From assembly GCF_963664965.1 (NCBI RefSeq), contig NZ_OY761823.1:2173501-2237500 (forward strand): a stretch of 64,000 nt of DNA, given 5' to 3'. The position numbers and the translations under genes are program-made. Positions within the stretch are counted from its first letter, which is position 1. Each line of letters starts with the position of its first letter. The stretch is from an uncultured Pseudodesulfovibrio sp. (GTDB taxonomy: Bacteria; Desulfobacterota; Desulfovibrionia; Desulfovibrionales; Desulfovibrionaceae). The notes beneath the pieces were generated by a model. That model had not been told where the DNA came from, searched no databases, and saw only the letters and a program-made list of their open reading frames with translations. Of this stretch, positions 42,619-50,926 are shown piece after piece.

Positions 42619-43890
42619 ATGGATATGCAAAAAGAGTTTTTCGCCTGTCTCGCACTGAGACATACGCCGCGTCTCGGCCCGGTGTTCTGGAAGCAGCTTT
42701 TTGCTCGTTATGACAGTGTTTTTGATGCTGTTCAGGATGCCGCTTTTTGGCCGTCGCGAGGTTTTGAGGCCCGTGGGGTAAAACAGCTTGCCAAGGCGTG
42801 TGCCACTGAAGTGTGGCGTAAAAAGGCGGAAGCGGAATACAAGGCCGCATTGCACGCGGGCATGACCGCCATTACATGGTTTGATCCGCGTTTCCCACAA
42901 TCTCTCAGGGATATTGAAGACCCTCCATTGCTCCTTTATGTTGCTGGTGATGTTTCACTCCTCGGAAATCCCGGGGTAGCCGTTGTCGGCGCGCGTGAAT
43001 GTACGCCTCTCGGGCTTGAATCCGCAGGGCGCATCAGTACACAGCTTGCCAATATCGGTATTACCGTCGTGTCCGGTCTGGCTCTCGGTATTGACCGGCA
43101 GGCCCATCTCGGCGGCCTGCGCGGGATTGGGCGTTCCATAGCCGTTCTCGGTTGTGGGCTGGATATTGATTATCCGCGTGGCAATCGTGATGTGCGGCAG
43201 GCGCTTGAGCGGAATGGACTGGTGGTGACAGAGTATGGTCCTGGTGAAGGGGCGAGAGGCAGCAATTTCCCGTATCGCAACAGGATAATCAGCGCGCTGT
43301 CGCTCGGTGTGCTTGTTGCCGAGGCCGCGCACAACAGCGGGAGCCTCATCACGGCACGTCTGGCAGGAGAGCAGGGGCGGGATGTTTTCGCCTTGCCCGG
43401 TCCTCTCGGGCAGCCGACATTCACCGGTTGTCATCGGCTCATCAAACAGGGTGCCGCTTTGGTGGAAAATGCTGAGGATATTGTTGCGATTTTGCGGTAT
43501 GATTTTGCTCGTGAACTGGAGAATATCCCTGATCCCGAGCCTGCGAAGGAAGCTGATGAGATAGATGCTTCCGAGGCCAAGGTAAAAAAGGCCGCGAAGA
43601 AGTCGTCCGAAAAGAAGGTTGAGCCGGAGCGTGACGTCCCGGATTCGGAAAAGCGTCCCCTGCGTAAGCGGCCAAGTGCCGTAGAACGGGAGGACATTGT
43701 CCTCAACGAGGAAGAGCAGGAAGTCATGGCAGTACTCAACCAGATGGATAAAGTTCATATCGACGCCCTTGGGCGTGATCTTGAATGGGAGTCTGCGCGT
43801 GTGAGCAAGGTGCTGCTCATGCTTGAGATGCGTGGGGCTGTGCAACAGTTGCCCGGGATGTGGTATCTGGCTCGAGAATGTCAACAATAG
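42619..43890 (+). CDS. dprA: DNA-processing protein DprA
   Basis: 423 aa. A SAM-like N-terminus, then the Rossmann domain of the family: VVGARECTPLG near residue 120, VVSGLALGIDRQAHLGGL, VLGCGLDIDYPRGN, and GSNFPYRNRIISALSLGVLVAEA with GSLITARLA. A charged linker (about 305-345) leads to a C-terminal winged helix. DprA protects incoming single-stranded DNA and loads RecA in natural transformation. It overlaps nothing upstream and is followed after 8 bp by a small transporter gene. Confidence 0.95.
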   Translation: MDMQKEFFACLALRHTPRLGPVFWKQLFARYDSVFDAVQDAAFWPSRGFEARGVKQLAKACATEVWRKKAEAEYKAALHAGMTAITWFDPRFPQSLRDIEDPPLLLYVAGDVSLLGNPGVAVVGARECTPLGLESAGRISTQLANIGITVVSGLALGIDRQAHLGGLRGIGRSIAVLGCGLDIDYPRGNRDVRQALERNGLVVTEYGPGEGARGSNFPYRNRIISALSLGVLVAEAAHNSGSLITARLAGEQGRDVFALPGPLGQPTFTGCHRLIKQGAALVENAEDIVAILRYDFARELENIPDPEPAKEADEIDASEAKVKKAAKKSSEKKVEPERDVPDSEKRPLRKRPSAVEREDIVLNEEEQEVMAVLNQMDKVHIDALGRDLEWESARVSKVLLMLEMRGAVQQLPGMWYLARECQQ

Positions 43891-43898
43891 GGGACGTC

Positions 43899-44171
43899 AT
43901 GGACTGGAAACTTCTTGCGACGACTTTCGGTACGTTGTTTGTGGCCGAACTTGGTGACAAGACGCAGTTGGCGTGCATGCTGATGACTGCCAAAACACAG
44001 AAGCCGTGGACCGTCTTTCTCGGATCGTCACTGGCGCTGGTTCTTGTCAGTTTTCTAGGTGTCATGTTTGCGAATTTCATTTGCCAGTACATTCCTCCCG
44101 AAATAATCAAGAAGGTTGCTGCCGTTTCCTTTGTCGTGATGGGATGCCTGATCTTTTTTGATAAAATTTGA
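43899..44171 (+). CDS. UPF0016/GDT1-family membrane protein, half-size
   Basis: 90 aa with three membrane helices and the family motif ELGDKTQ near residue 18. GDT1/TMEM165 proteins move Mn2+ or Ca2+; full-size members have two such repeats. A single-repeat protein must pair with itself or with a second half encoded elsewhere; no second half lies nearby. Start ATG 43899 has AGGGGA upstream. Mn2+ efflux is likely by family. Confidence 0.88.
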   Translation: MDWKLLATTFGTLFVAELGDKTQLACMLMTAKTQKPWTVFLGSSLALVLVSFLGVMFANFICQYIPPEIIKKVAAVSFVVMGCLIFFDKI

Positions 44172-44263
44172 TGATTCTGTGGACTTGAGGCAACACTGCT
44201 ACATGTGTACATTGTCAGTTCGCCTGAATGGTCGGGCACAAATGAAAATTAACTGAAGACGCC

Positions 44264-44671
44264 ATGCAGAAAATCCCCATTGATCTTGCCGCACCCGGCA
44301 TGAAGCTCGGAAAGGCCGTGACCAAGGAAGGCGGCATGACCATCATGGCCGAGGGCATGGAACTCACGGACAGCCTTATCTCGCGTCTTGAGAACATGAA
44401 AATTGACCGCATTACGGTGCAGGGGCATCCCGTGGATATGGGGGGAGCCGGTTCCGGGACCAAATATGCGGAGCGTATTGAGCGACTGGACGTTCTTTTC
44501 CGCAAGTACGCTCAGGATAAATGGATGACGCGGGTCAGGGATCGTATGGCGCAGTATTTCCGCATCAAGGCGGCTGCACAGGAAGCCAAGATGAAGGCCA
44601 TGGAAGCGCTTCTTGACGAAGGTGTCGAAGAAGAAAATGGCGTGGATGAAAACGGAAACGGTGGTGAGTAG
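44264..44671 (+). CDS. Small cytoplasmic protein upstream of the HDOD gene
   Basis: 135 aa. The N-terminal half (DLAAPGMKLGKAVTKEGGMTIMAEGMELT) resembles the domain found before HD-GYP or HDOD modules in signalling proteins. The C-terminal half is a charged helix. It ends 3 bp before the HDOD gene, so it is probably a detached sensor or partner domain of that protein. No catalytic motif. Confidence 0.7.
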   Translation: MQKIPIDLAAPGMKLGKAVTKEGGMTIMAEGMELTDSLISRLENMKIDRITVQGHPVDMGGAGSGTKYAERIERLDVLFRKYAQDKWMTRVRDRMAQYFRIKAAAQEAKMKAMEALLDEGVEEENGVDENGNGGE

Positions 44672-44674
44672 GTC

Positions 44675-45511
44675 ATGGAAGAAGATCTGAAAACCAGTGT
44701 CCGGGGCGAAATCCTTTCAGTCAAGGATCTGCCCACATTGCCGCATGTGCTGGATGAAGTGACCAAGCTCGTCGAAGACCCGGACGCATCCAGTGAAGCC
44801 ATCGCCAAGGTCATTTCTACCGATCAGGTGCTTTCAGCCAAGGTGCTCAAGATGGTCAACTCGCCCATTTACGGATTTCCCGGCCGCATCAGCTCGATTC
44901 AGCACGCGCTCGTTCTGCTCGGTTTCAATGTCATTCGAGGCATCATCATTTCCACATCGGTCTTCGACATGATGGAGCAGGCCATGAAAGGTTTGTGGGA
45001 GCACAGTCTTGGCTGCGCCACCGCCTGCAACATCATTGCCCGTCGTGCCGGTTTTGAAGACCCCGAGGAATACGCGGTTGCCGGATTGCTGCATGATCTC
45101 GGCAAGGTCGTGACAGCCGTTCAGTTGCCCGATCTGCACAAGACGATCACTGATACCGTCAAGGCCAAGGAACTGACGTATTTTCAGGCAGAAAAGGATG
45201 TCATGGGATTCGGGCATGACCGCATTAACGCATGGCTCGCCCGTCATTGGGGGCTTCCTCCGAACATCCGGGAGGCCATGTCCCGCCATCATGCGCCGCA
45301 GTTGGCTGAGTTTTACAAGCCCATGTCCTGCGTCGTGCATATTGGTGATTTTCTTGTTCGTCTGTTCGAATTTGGCAATTCCGGTGATGACCAGACTGCC
45401 TACCTCAGGCCGGAAGCGCTCATCGAACTCAAGTTCAAGATGTCCGATCTCGACAAGGTGATGGATGAGATGGCGGACCAGTTCCTTGAAGTCTCTGACT
45501 TGACGTTCTAG
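44675..45511 (+). CDS. HDOD-domain signalling protein
   Basis: 278 aa. HDOD domain from about residue 15 to 215: LPTLPHVLDEVTKLV, AKVISTDQVLSAKVLKMVNS, YGFPGRISSIQHALVLLG and VAGLLHDLGKVV. The HD pair is partly kept (LLHDLGK), though most HDOD proteins are not active phosphodiesterases. They serve as scaffolds in chemotaxis, motility or stress signalling. Coupled to the 135-aa protein upstream; a receiver-GGDEF gene follows. Confidence 0.9.
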   Translation: MEEDLKTSVRGEILSVKDLPTLPHVLDEVTKLVEDPDASSEAIAKVISTDQVLSAKVLKMVNSPIYGFPGRISSIQHALVLLGFNVIRGIIISTSVFDMMEQAMKGLWEHSLGCATACNIIARRAGFEDPEEYAVAGLLHDLGKVVTAVQLPDLHKTITDTVKAKELTYFQAEKDVMGFGHDRINAWLARHWGLPPNIREAMSRHHAPQLAEFYKPMSCVVHIGDFLVRLFEFGNSGDDQTAYLRPEALIELKFKMSDLDKVMDEMADQFLEVSDLTF

Positions 45512-45589
45512 ATATCATCCTGCGTTTTCAATATGCGGTAACTTTACCCATTCTTTGACGAATCATCGGTGCGGTGCTAGGATTTTCGC

Positions 45590-46552
45590 ATGAGCCAGAC
45601 CCTCGAAAGTTCTCTTTTCCAACGCAAGCAGATTGCATTTCTGCTGTCTCCGGACAAGGCGTTTGCCGAGATGCTGCAAAAGCTGTGGTCGCCGGACGTT
45701 ATCGAATTCAAGGTCTTTGAGCACGGTGGCGGCGCTATTGAGCATTTGTTCAATGAACCGCCGGATTTGCTGGTGGTGGACAACCGCCTCAGTGACATTT
45801 CCGGAAAGGAGATCGCCAATCTCGTCAAGAGCGAAAACGTGTATCGTCAGCTCCCGGTCGTCATGTGCGTGGACCCTGTTGATGTGGAAGAGCCGTGGAA
45901 TTGGAACAAGATCGAGGTCGATGATTTTCTGGTGCGTCCGTTCAATCCTTCCGAGGTGCGTGACCGTATCAATCTGACCCTGTGCCGCGCCATGCGTGCG
46001 CTCGATGCCAATCCGCTTTCCAAGTTGCCCGGAAATACTTCGATTATTCAGCGGATTCAACAGCTTATCGACGGCAAGGAAGACTTCGCGCTTGCGTATT
46101 GCGACCTGGATTATTTCAAATCCTACAATGACAAGTATGGATTTTCGCGAGGCGATGAAATCTTGATGATGTCGGCGCGGCTTATCGTCAATACCATTCG
46201 CAGTTATCAGGGTGTCCTGAGTTTCGTGGGGCATGTGGGCGGTGATGATTTCGTGTTCATTTTGCCGCCGGACAAGGTGGAAGATGCCTGTCAGCGAATC
46301 ATCAAGGCGTTTGATGATATCGTGCCGCATTTTTATGATCCGGATGACCGGGCCCGTGGCAATATCACGTCCGTGGATCGCGAGGGGAACACCAAGGTCT
46401 TTCCGTTGATGGCCATCTCCATCGCTGTCGTGGTCAATACCGAGGCCCGTATCGGGCACTATGGTGAAGTTTCTTCCATCGCCATGGGTTTGAAAAAGAA
46501 GGCCAAGGAAAATCCAGCGAGCTGTTATGTCATCGACCGGCGCAAAGCGTAA
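45590..46552 (+). CDS. Receiver-GGDEF protein
   Basis: 320 aa. N-terminal receiver-like domain with an aspartate in LLVVDNRLSD near residue 63, then a GGDEF domain (about 150-310). The active-site loop is HVGGDDFVF, i.e. GGDDF instead of GGDEF or GGEEF, and the core lacks an obvious RxxD inhibitory site. It may be a weak or inactive diguanylate cyclase, or a c-di-GMP/GTP-binding regulator. A c-di-GMP link would suit the riboswitch-like leader in the island, though no direct connection is shown. Overlaps xerC by 26 bp. Confidence 0.85.
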   Translation: MSQTLESSLFQRKQIAFLLSPDKAFAEMLQKLWSPDVIEFKVFEHGGGAIEHLFNEPPDLLVVDNRLSDISGKEIANLVKSENVYRQLPVVMCVDPVDVEEPWNWNKIEVDDFLVRPFNPSEVRDRINLTLCRAMRALDANPLSKLPGNTSIIQRIQQLIDGKEDFALAYCDLDYFKSYNDKYGFSRGDEILMMSARLIVNTIRSYQGVLSFVGHVGGDDFVFILPPDKVEDACQRIIKAFDDIVPHFYDPDDRARGNITSVDREGNTKVFPLMAISIAVVVNTEARIGHYGEVSSIAMGLKKKAKENPASCYVIDRRKA

Positions 46553-47471
46553 TCAGCCCGGAGAATTTGTCCGTGGTTTTCTCGCCTACCTCGAGGTTGA
46601 GAAAGGATATTCCGCTGCCACGATCCGTTCCTACGGTACGGACCTTGAGCAGTTCGAGTTGTTTCTGAAACGGGCGAAACGTTCCTTGGAGAAGCCGGGG
46701 CGCGTGACACGCGATCATGTCCGGGGTTTTCTGGCGGACCTGCACCGGCAGCAGCTTTCCAAAAGTACGGTGGGGCGCAAGCTTTCCAGTCTTCGGGCGT
46801 ATTTCAAATATCTCATGCGCCACAAGGTTGTGGCGAAAAATCCCATGGCGGGTATCCGAAATCCCAAGCAGGAGAAGCGGCATCCGCAATTGCTTAATGT
46901 CGATCAGGCTGTTTCCATGATGGAAGCCGCCATTGAACCGGACCCTGAAGGATTGCGCGATCTGGCACTCGCCGAGGTGCTGTATGGATCGGGACTCCGC
47001 ATCAGTGAGGCCATCGGTCTTGACCTGAATGATGTGGATTCCGATGTTATTCGTGTCGTTGGAAAGGGGAGCAAGGAGCGCATTGTTCCCTTGAGCGACG
47101 CGGCGGTGAAACGGATTCGGCGGTACATGGAGCAGCGTCACGCCTTGCTCAAGGATGATTACTCCGAGCAGGCGTTGTTCTTGAGTGTGCGGGGAGCCAA
47201 GCGGCTGAACCGGCGGCAGGCAAATCGAATTGTGGCCAAGCTGGCGAGGCTGGCAGGGCTTCCCAAGGACGTGCATCCGCACATGCTGCGCCACAGCTTT
47301 GCCACACACATGCTGGAGGCCGGGGCCGACCTGCGGAGCGTACAGGAATTGCTCGGGCACGAGAATCTCACCACGACCCAGCGTTACACGCATCTGGACA
47401 TGCAGCATATCATGCAGGTATACGATCAGGCGCACCCCCGGTCTGCTGAAAAGGACGATGGGGAAAAATAG
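46527..47471 (+). CDS. xerC: Tyrosine recombinase XerC/XerD type
   Basis: 314 aa. N-terminal SAM-like domain (about 10-100) and catalytic domain with R in YGSGLRISEAIGL, K in VVGKGSKERIVP, HMLRHSFATHML (HxxR), GHENLTTTQRYTHLD giving H and Y. It resolves chromosome dimers at dif in the standard role. Unlike the island integrases it has chromosomal-type codon use and no element around it. Whether it is XerC or XerD, or a single Xer, cannot be decided here. Confidence 0.92.
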   Translation: MSSTGAKRNQPGEFVRGFLAYLEVEKGYSAATIRSYGTDLEQFELFLKRAKRSLEKPGRVTRDHVRGFLADLHRQQLSKSTVGRKLSSLRAYFKYLMRHKVVAKNPMAGIRNPKQEKRHPQLLNVDQAVSMMEAAIEPDPEGLRDLALAEVLYGSGLRISEAIGLDLNDVDSDVIRVVGKGSKERIVPLSDAAVKRIRRYMEQRHALLKDDYSEQALFLSVRGAKRLNRRQANRIVAKLARLAGLPKDVHPHMLRHSFATHMLEAGADLRSVQELLGHENLTTTQRYTHLDMQHIMQVYDQAHPRSAEKDDGEK

Positions 47472-47500
47472 AATTTACAACCACCATACGGAGAAGATGA

Positions 47501-48007
47501 ATGGAAAATCCCATGGTCCTTCTGGAAACCCCGGAAGGCGAGATTTTGATAGAGCTGTACGCTGACAAGGCCCCTGCAACCGTTGAGAACTTTCTCAAAT
47601 ATGTGGACGATGAGTTTTATGATGGCACCCTGTTCCACCGTGTCATCAAGGGATTCATGATCCAGGGTGGCGGGCTGACTTTTTCCATGGAGGAAAAGGA
47701 AACCCGTGAAGCCATTGCGAATGAGGCGACCAACGGGTTGAAGAATGTCGAGGGAACCGTGGCTGTGGCCCGAACCCTTGATCCGCACAGCGGCGCGGCC
47801 CAGTTCTTCATCAATGTGGCGGACAATGCGGACCTCGATCACACGGACGAGACTGACGAGAATTTCGGTTACTGCGTGTTCGGTGAGGTGATTGACGGCA
47901 TGGACGTCGCCATGAAGATCAGCAAGAAGAAGACCAAGAGCTATCAGGGCTTCGACGATGTTCCGGTGGACCCCATTTCCATCATCACGGCACGTCGGTT
48001 CGAATAG
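47501..48007 (+). CDS. Peptidyl-prolyl cis-trans isomerase, cyclophilin type
   Basis: 168 aa, no signal peptide, so cytoplasmic. The cyclophilin core is plain: TVENFLKYVDDEFYDGTLFHRVIKGFMIQGG, then ARTLDPHSGAAQFFINVADN and the YCVFGEVIDGMDV block. It speeds proline isomerisation in protein folding. GGAGAAG precedes the ATG. Starts 29 bp after xerC and ends before a terminator. Confidence 0.94.
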   Translation: MENPMVLLETPEGEILIELYADKAPATVENFLKYVDDEFYDGTLFHRVIKGFMIQGGGLTFSMEEKETREAIANEATNGLKNVEGTVAVARTLDPHSGAAQFFINVADNADLDHTDETDENFGYCVFGEVIDGMDVAMKISKKKTKSYQGFDDVPVDPISIITARRFE

Positions 48008-48032
48008 TCTAGGCTGTCACGATATCATGAAG

Positions 48033-48063
48033 AAGGGCGGAACCATCAGGTTCCGCCCTTTTT
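48033..48063. terminator. Bidirectional terminator
   Basis: 12-bp perfect stem AAGGGCGGAACC (48033-48044) with GGTTCCGCCCTT (48049-48060), loop ATCA, T-run to the right. Between convergent cyclophilin and nitronate monooxygenase genes. Confidence 0.92.
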
Positions 48064-48066
48064 ATC

Positions 48067-49185
48067 TTATTCGAGGTTGAGCTTTTCCTTGCGGTATCGC
48101 TCGAAATCATCCTTGAGTGAGTTCATCACGTCCTTGACGGTGACGATCTTGTCCACAAGGTAGGCGTTGGCGCCGGCAAAGGCGAAACCGTGTTTGAGCT
48201 TGCCTCTGTATGCGTTCACCAGAGCCTGGGCGATGCAGTAGGGAGAATTCTCCTCGGCACAACTGTGCAGGCATTTGTGTACGCACTTTTTGGGATGCTT
48301 GAGGCCGGTGGATACTGCGTCGAGGAAGCTGTTCTTGAGTGCTCGACCGGGCAGGCCGACCGGGCTCTTGATGATGGTCAGGTCGTCTTTCTTCGCATTG
48401 ATGTATGCGCGTTTGAACGCCTCGTCAGCGTCGCATTCCTCGGTTGCCACGAACCGGGTGCCCATCTGGACTCCGGCTGCGCCGAGTTCCAGAAATTTGG
48501 CGATGTCTTCGCCGGTGTAAACGCCGCCCGCTGCGATGACAGGAATGTCCTTGTCGTGCTTTTCGCGGTAGGGGGTCACAGCACCGATAACGTCGGTGAC
48601 GATGTTTTCAAGCTGGTAGGCCGGGTCGTCGATTTGCTCGGCCTTGAAGCCGAGGTGGCCGCCCGCCTTGGGGCCTTCAACCACGAAGCCGTCCGGCAGG
48701 TAGCTGAATTTGTTCATCCACTTGCGGCACAGGATGCCAGCAGCTCGTCCTGAAGAAACGATCGGGATGAGTTTGGTCCGCATTTCTTCCTTTGCCTCTT
48801 CGGATACTTCGCGAAGATAGCCGGGAAGGTCGAGCGGCAGACCGGCACCGGAGATGATGACGTCCACACGTTCGCGAATGGAGGTGCGGACCATGTCTCC
48901 GTAGTTGGTCAGGGCGCACATGATGTTAACGCCGAGCAGGCCGTCGTGCATTTTGGTGCGGGCCTTGCGGATTTCTTCAATCAGGCCTCTATGGTCTGCG
49001 GCTTCGGGGTCTTTGGCACGCAGCGGATCGCGCATGCCTATCATGGACGTGGCGATAACGCCGATGCCGCCTTCGTTGGCGACAGCGCTTGCCAGTCCGG
49101 AAAGGGAGATGCCGACGCCCATACCGCCCTGAATAATGGGCAGTTTGGCGGACAAATCACCAAAGTTCAAAGAAGGAAGTTTCAT
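48067..49185 (-). CDS. Nitronate monooxygenase-like FMN enzyme
   Basis: 372 aa TIM-barrel flavoprotein. N-terminal PIIQGGMGVGISLSGLASAVANEGG, phosphate-binding PVIAAGGVYTGEDIAKFLELGAAG (GGVYTGEDI core) and QMGTRFVATEEC are as in nitronate monooxygenases and enoyl reductase FabK. A cysteine-rich insert near residue 290 (CVHKCLHSCAEE) is seen in anaerobe members. In strict anaerobes the reaction is often not nitronate oxidation; the real substrate is open. Last gene of the minus-strand run. Confidence 0.88.
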   Translation of the reverse strand: MKLPSLNFGDLSAKLPIIQGGMGVGISLSGLASAVANEGGIGVIATSMIGMRDPLRAKDPEAADHRGLIEEIRKARTKMHDGLLGVNIMCALTNYGDMVRTSIRERVDVIISGAGLPLDLPGYLREVSEEAKEEMRTKLIPIVSSGRAAGILCRKWMNKFSYLPDGFVVEGPKAGGHLGFKAEQIDDPAYQLENIVTDVIGAVTPYREKHDKDIPVIAAGGVYTGEDIAKFLELGAAGVQMGTRFVATEECDADEAFKRAYINAKKDDLTIIKSPVGLPGRALKNSFLDAVSTGLKHPKKCVHKCLHSCAEENSPYCIAQALVNAYRGKLKHGFAFAGANAYLVDKIVTVKDVMNSLKDDFERYRKEKLNLE

Positions 49186-49277
49186 TTGGGGTACCTCTTA
49201 AGAGTGGTCAGAATATAGGACCATTGCTTGTGATTGAGTAATAAGTCAAGTGAAACACTTGTTTGAACTTTATTTTG

Positions 49278-50468
49278 TTAGATATCTATATATTCCTTGA
49301 CCACTAATTCGGCAAAATACATGGAGCTTGTGAATGCCGGGGAAATGGAGTTGAGCACGTGCACGGTGTTTTCGTGACGCTCAACCAGAAAGTCCATAAC
49401 CATTTCATGGGTATCCACGTTGATAAGCTGTGGCCTGATGCCCGCTTTAGAGCACGGCAGCATGTCGTGCGGTGCGAGGTATTTCACCAGTTTTTCCGCG
49501 TCCGAGAAAAAGTATTTTGACAAATACTTGCGTGGCTCAGACAGTGCAACCTGACGGAATTTCTTGTTCTCGAAGAACATGCCCGCGTCGAGGAGCAGGA
49601 TTTTCAGGACTTCGGAGTCGATTCCCTTCAGGATTCCATAGTTCTCGCGTCCGAATGCGGGAATGGCCGTCGGGCCGACGTAGACGTCGCCGTGAACGCT
49701 GCGGGTGAAGTGGACACCGAGGAACGGATTCTTGATGTTCGGGACAGGGTAGATGCTGCCGCGAATCTTGTCGGCGGCGGGCTTTTTCAGGACGTGGTAG
49801 ATGCCTTTGAACGGCAACAGACGGTAGTTTTCAGCGATTCCGTATGCTTGTGCCACCTTGTCGCTGAACGAACCGGCCGCATTGATGAACAGGCCGTATC
49901 CGATGTCGCCTTGAGTTGTCTTGGCGGTGTTTTTCCCTGCGCCGAGGAAGCGGGTGCCGAAGAAGAACCGGACTTTGCCGGTGCTTTCCAGTTCCTTCCG
50001 CATGTGCTTCAGGATGGCCTTGGGATCGACTACTGATGTCAGCGGGGAATGCAGCGCGCGCTCAATGGTTTTGGCGTTGGGTTCGATTTCGGCAAGCTGT
50101 TTTGCGTCAATCATTTCCACGGTGCCGCCGTTTGCCTTGGCTCGGCGTTCGAGTTCATCCAACGTGTCGAGTTCATCCAGGGTGCGCGTGACGATGACTT
50201 TGCCGGACTTGAACAGCGGCAGGTTGTTCTGTTCGCAGTATTCCTGCATCCGCAGGTTGCCCTTGAGGCACATTTTCGCCTTGAGGGTGCCGGGATCGTA
50301 ATAAATACCGGCGTGCAGCACGCCGCTGTTGCGGCCTGAGGCATGGAAGCCCGTGTCGTTTTCCTTGTCGAAAATGATGATGTCCTTATGACCGGATTTG
50401 ATAAGCTCGCGGGCGATGGTCAGGCCGATGATGCCTGCACCGCAGATGACTATGTCTGCCTTGTACAT
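49278..50468 (-). CDS. lhgO: L-2-hydroxyglutarate oxidase family FAD enzyme
   Basis: 396 aa. N-terminal FAD site IVICGAGIIGLTIAREL, then FHASGRNSGVLHAGIYYDPG, a hallmark of LhgO (YgaF), and C-terminal GIRPQLI. LhgO oxidises L-2-hydroxyglutarate to 2-oxoglutarate and passes electrons to the quinone pool. Start 50468 is 4 bp after the PPC gene. In a sulfate reducer it may recycle stray 2-hydroxyglutarate; this is inference. Confidence 0.9.
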   Translation of the reverse strand: MYKADIVICGAGIIGLTIARELIKSGHKDIIIFDKENDTGFHASGRNSGVLHAGIYYDPGTLKAKMCLKGNLRMQEYCEQNNLPLFKSGKVIVTRTLDELDTLDELERRAKANGGTVEMIDAKQLAEIEPNAKTIERALHSPLTSVVDPKAILKHMRKELESTGKVRFFFGTRFLGAGKNTAKTTQGDIGYGLFINAAGSFSDKVAQAYGIAENYRLLPFKGIYHVLKKPAADKIRGSIYPVPNIKNPFLGVHFTRSVHGDVYVGPTAIPAFGRENYGILKGIDSEVLKILLLDAGMFFENKKFRQVALSEPRKYLSKYFFSDAEKLVKYLAPHDMLPCSKAGIRPQLINVDTHEMVMDFLVERHENTVHVLNSISPAFTSSMYFAELVVKEYIDI

Positions 50469-50472
50469 TGGA

Positions 50473-50916
50473 TTATCCTTTGGCGAGCAGCTCAAGGCCG
50501 CTCTTTGGTTCTTTCTTCCTGAGCATGTCGGAATTCAGAATTTCGATGATGATGACTTCGCCTACCAGCCAGACGTCGAGGCCGGGGCGGATGCATCCGG
50601 TTCTGGTTTCACCGTCGCGCCCGAGGGCCGCGTGCATGTGCAGAAGCGGGATGCCTTCTTCGTTGGCGAAAATTGTTCCTACTGCGGCTACTTCGTGGGC
50701 ATCGGATATGGCGTGAAGGATCGGGTCGATGACCGGAGAAGTCGAGTCTTTCGGGCCAGCCACGATATTTCCCTTGTCCACGCCGCCGATCATGGTGCAG
50801 TGCGCCGCCTTGATGTCGTGGTCCTTGGCGAACGTTTCGATGCAGTCGGGAATCTTGTCGCCGTCTTCAAGGCGCAGGGTAAATACTCTGCCGATGGTTC
50901 CTTCACTGTACTGCAT
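50473..50916 (-). CDS. PPC (DUF296) domain protein
   Basis: 147 aa, nearly all one PPC/DUF296 domain: VFTLRLEDGDKIPDCIETFA at the start, then PLLHMHAALGRDG with the conserved histidines that bind metal in this fold, and GCIRPGLDVWLVGEV. The domain forms trimers; in plants it joins AT-hook proteins, while in bacteria the function is unknown. It lies between the AddB-like and lhgO genes with short gaps (10 and 4 bp). Confidence 0.88.
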   Translation of the reverse strand: MQYSEGTIGRVFTLRLEDGDKIPDCIETFAKDHDIKAAHCTMIGGVDKGNIVAGPKDSTSPVIDPILHAISDAHEVAAVGTIFANEEGIPLLHMHAALGRDGETRTGCIRPGLDVWLVGEVIIIEILNSDMLRKKEPKSGLELLAKG

Positions 50917-50926
50917 GATTATTTAC

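Noticed and set aside
49247-49261. CAAGTG-AAA-CACTTG hairpin as lhgO terminator
   Set aside because: Stem is only 6 bp and no T-run follows on the minus strand; read-through to the next gene seems likely.
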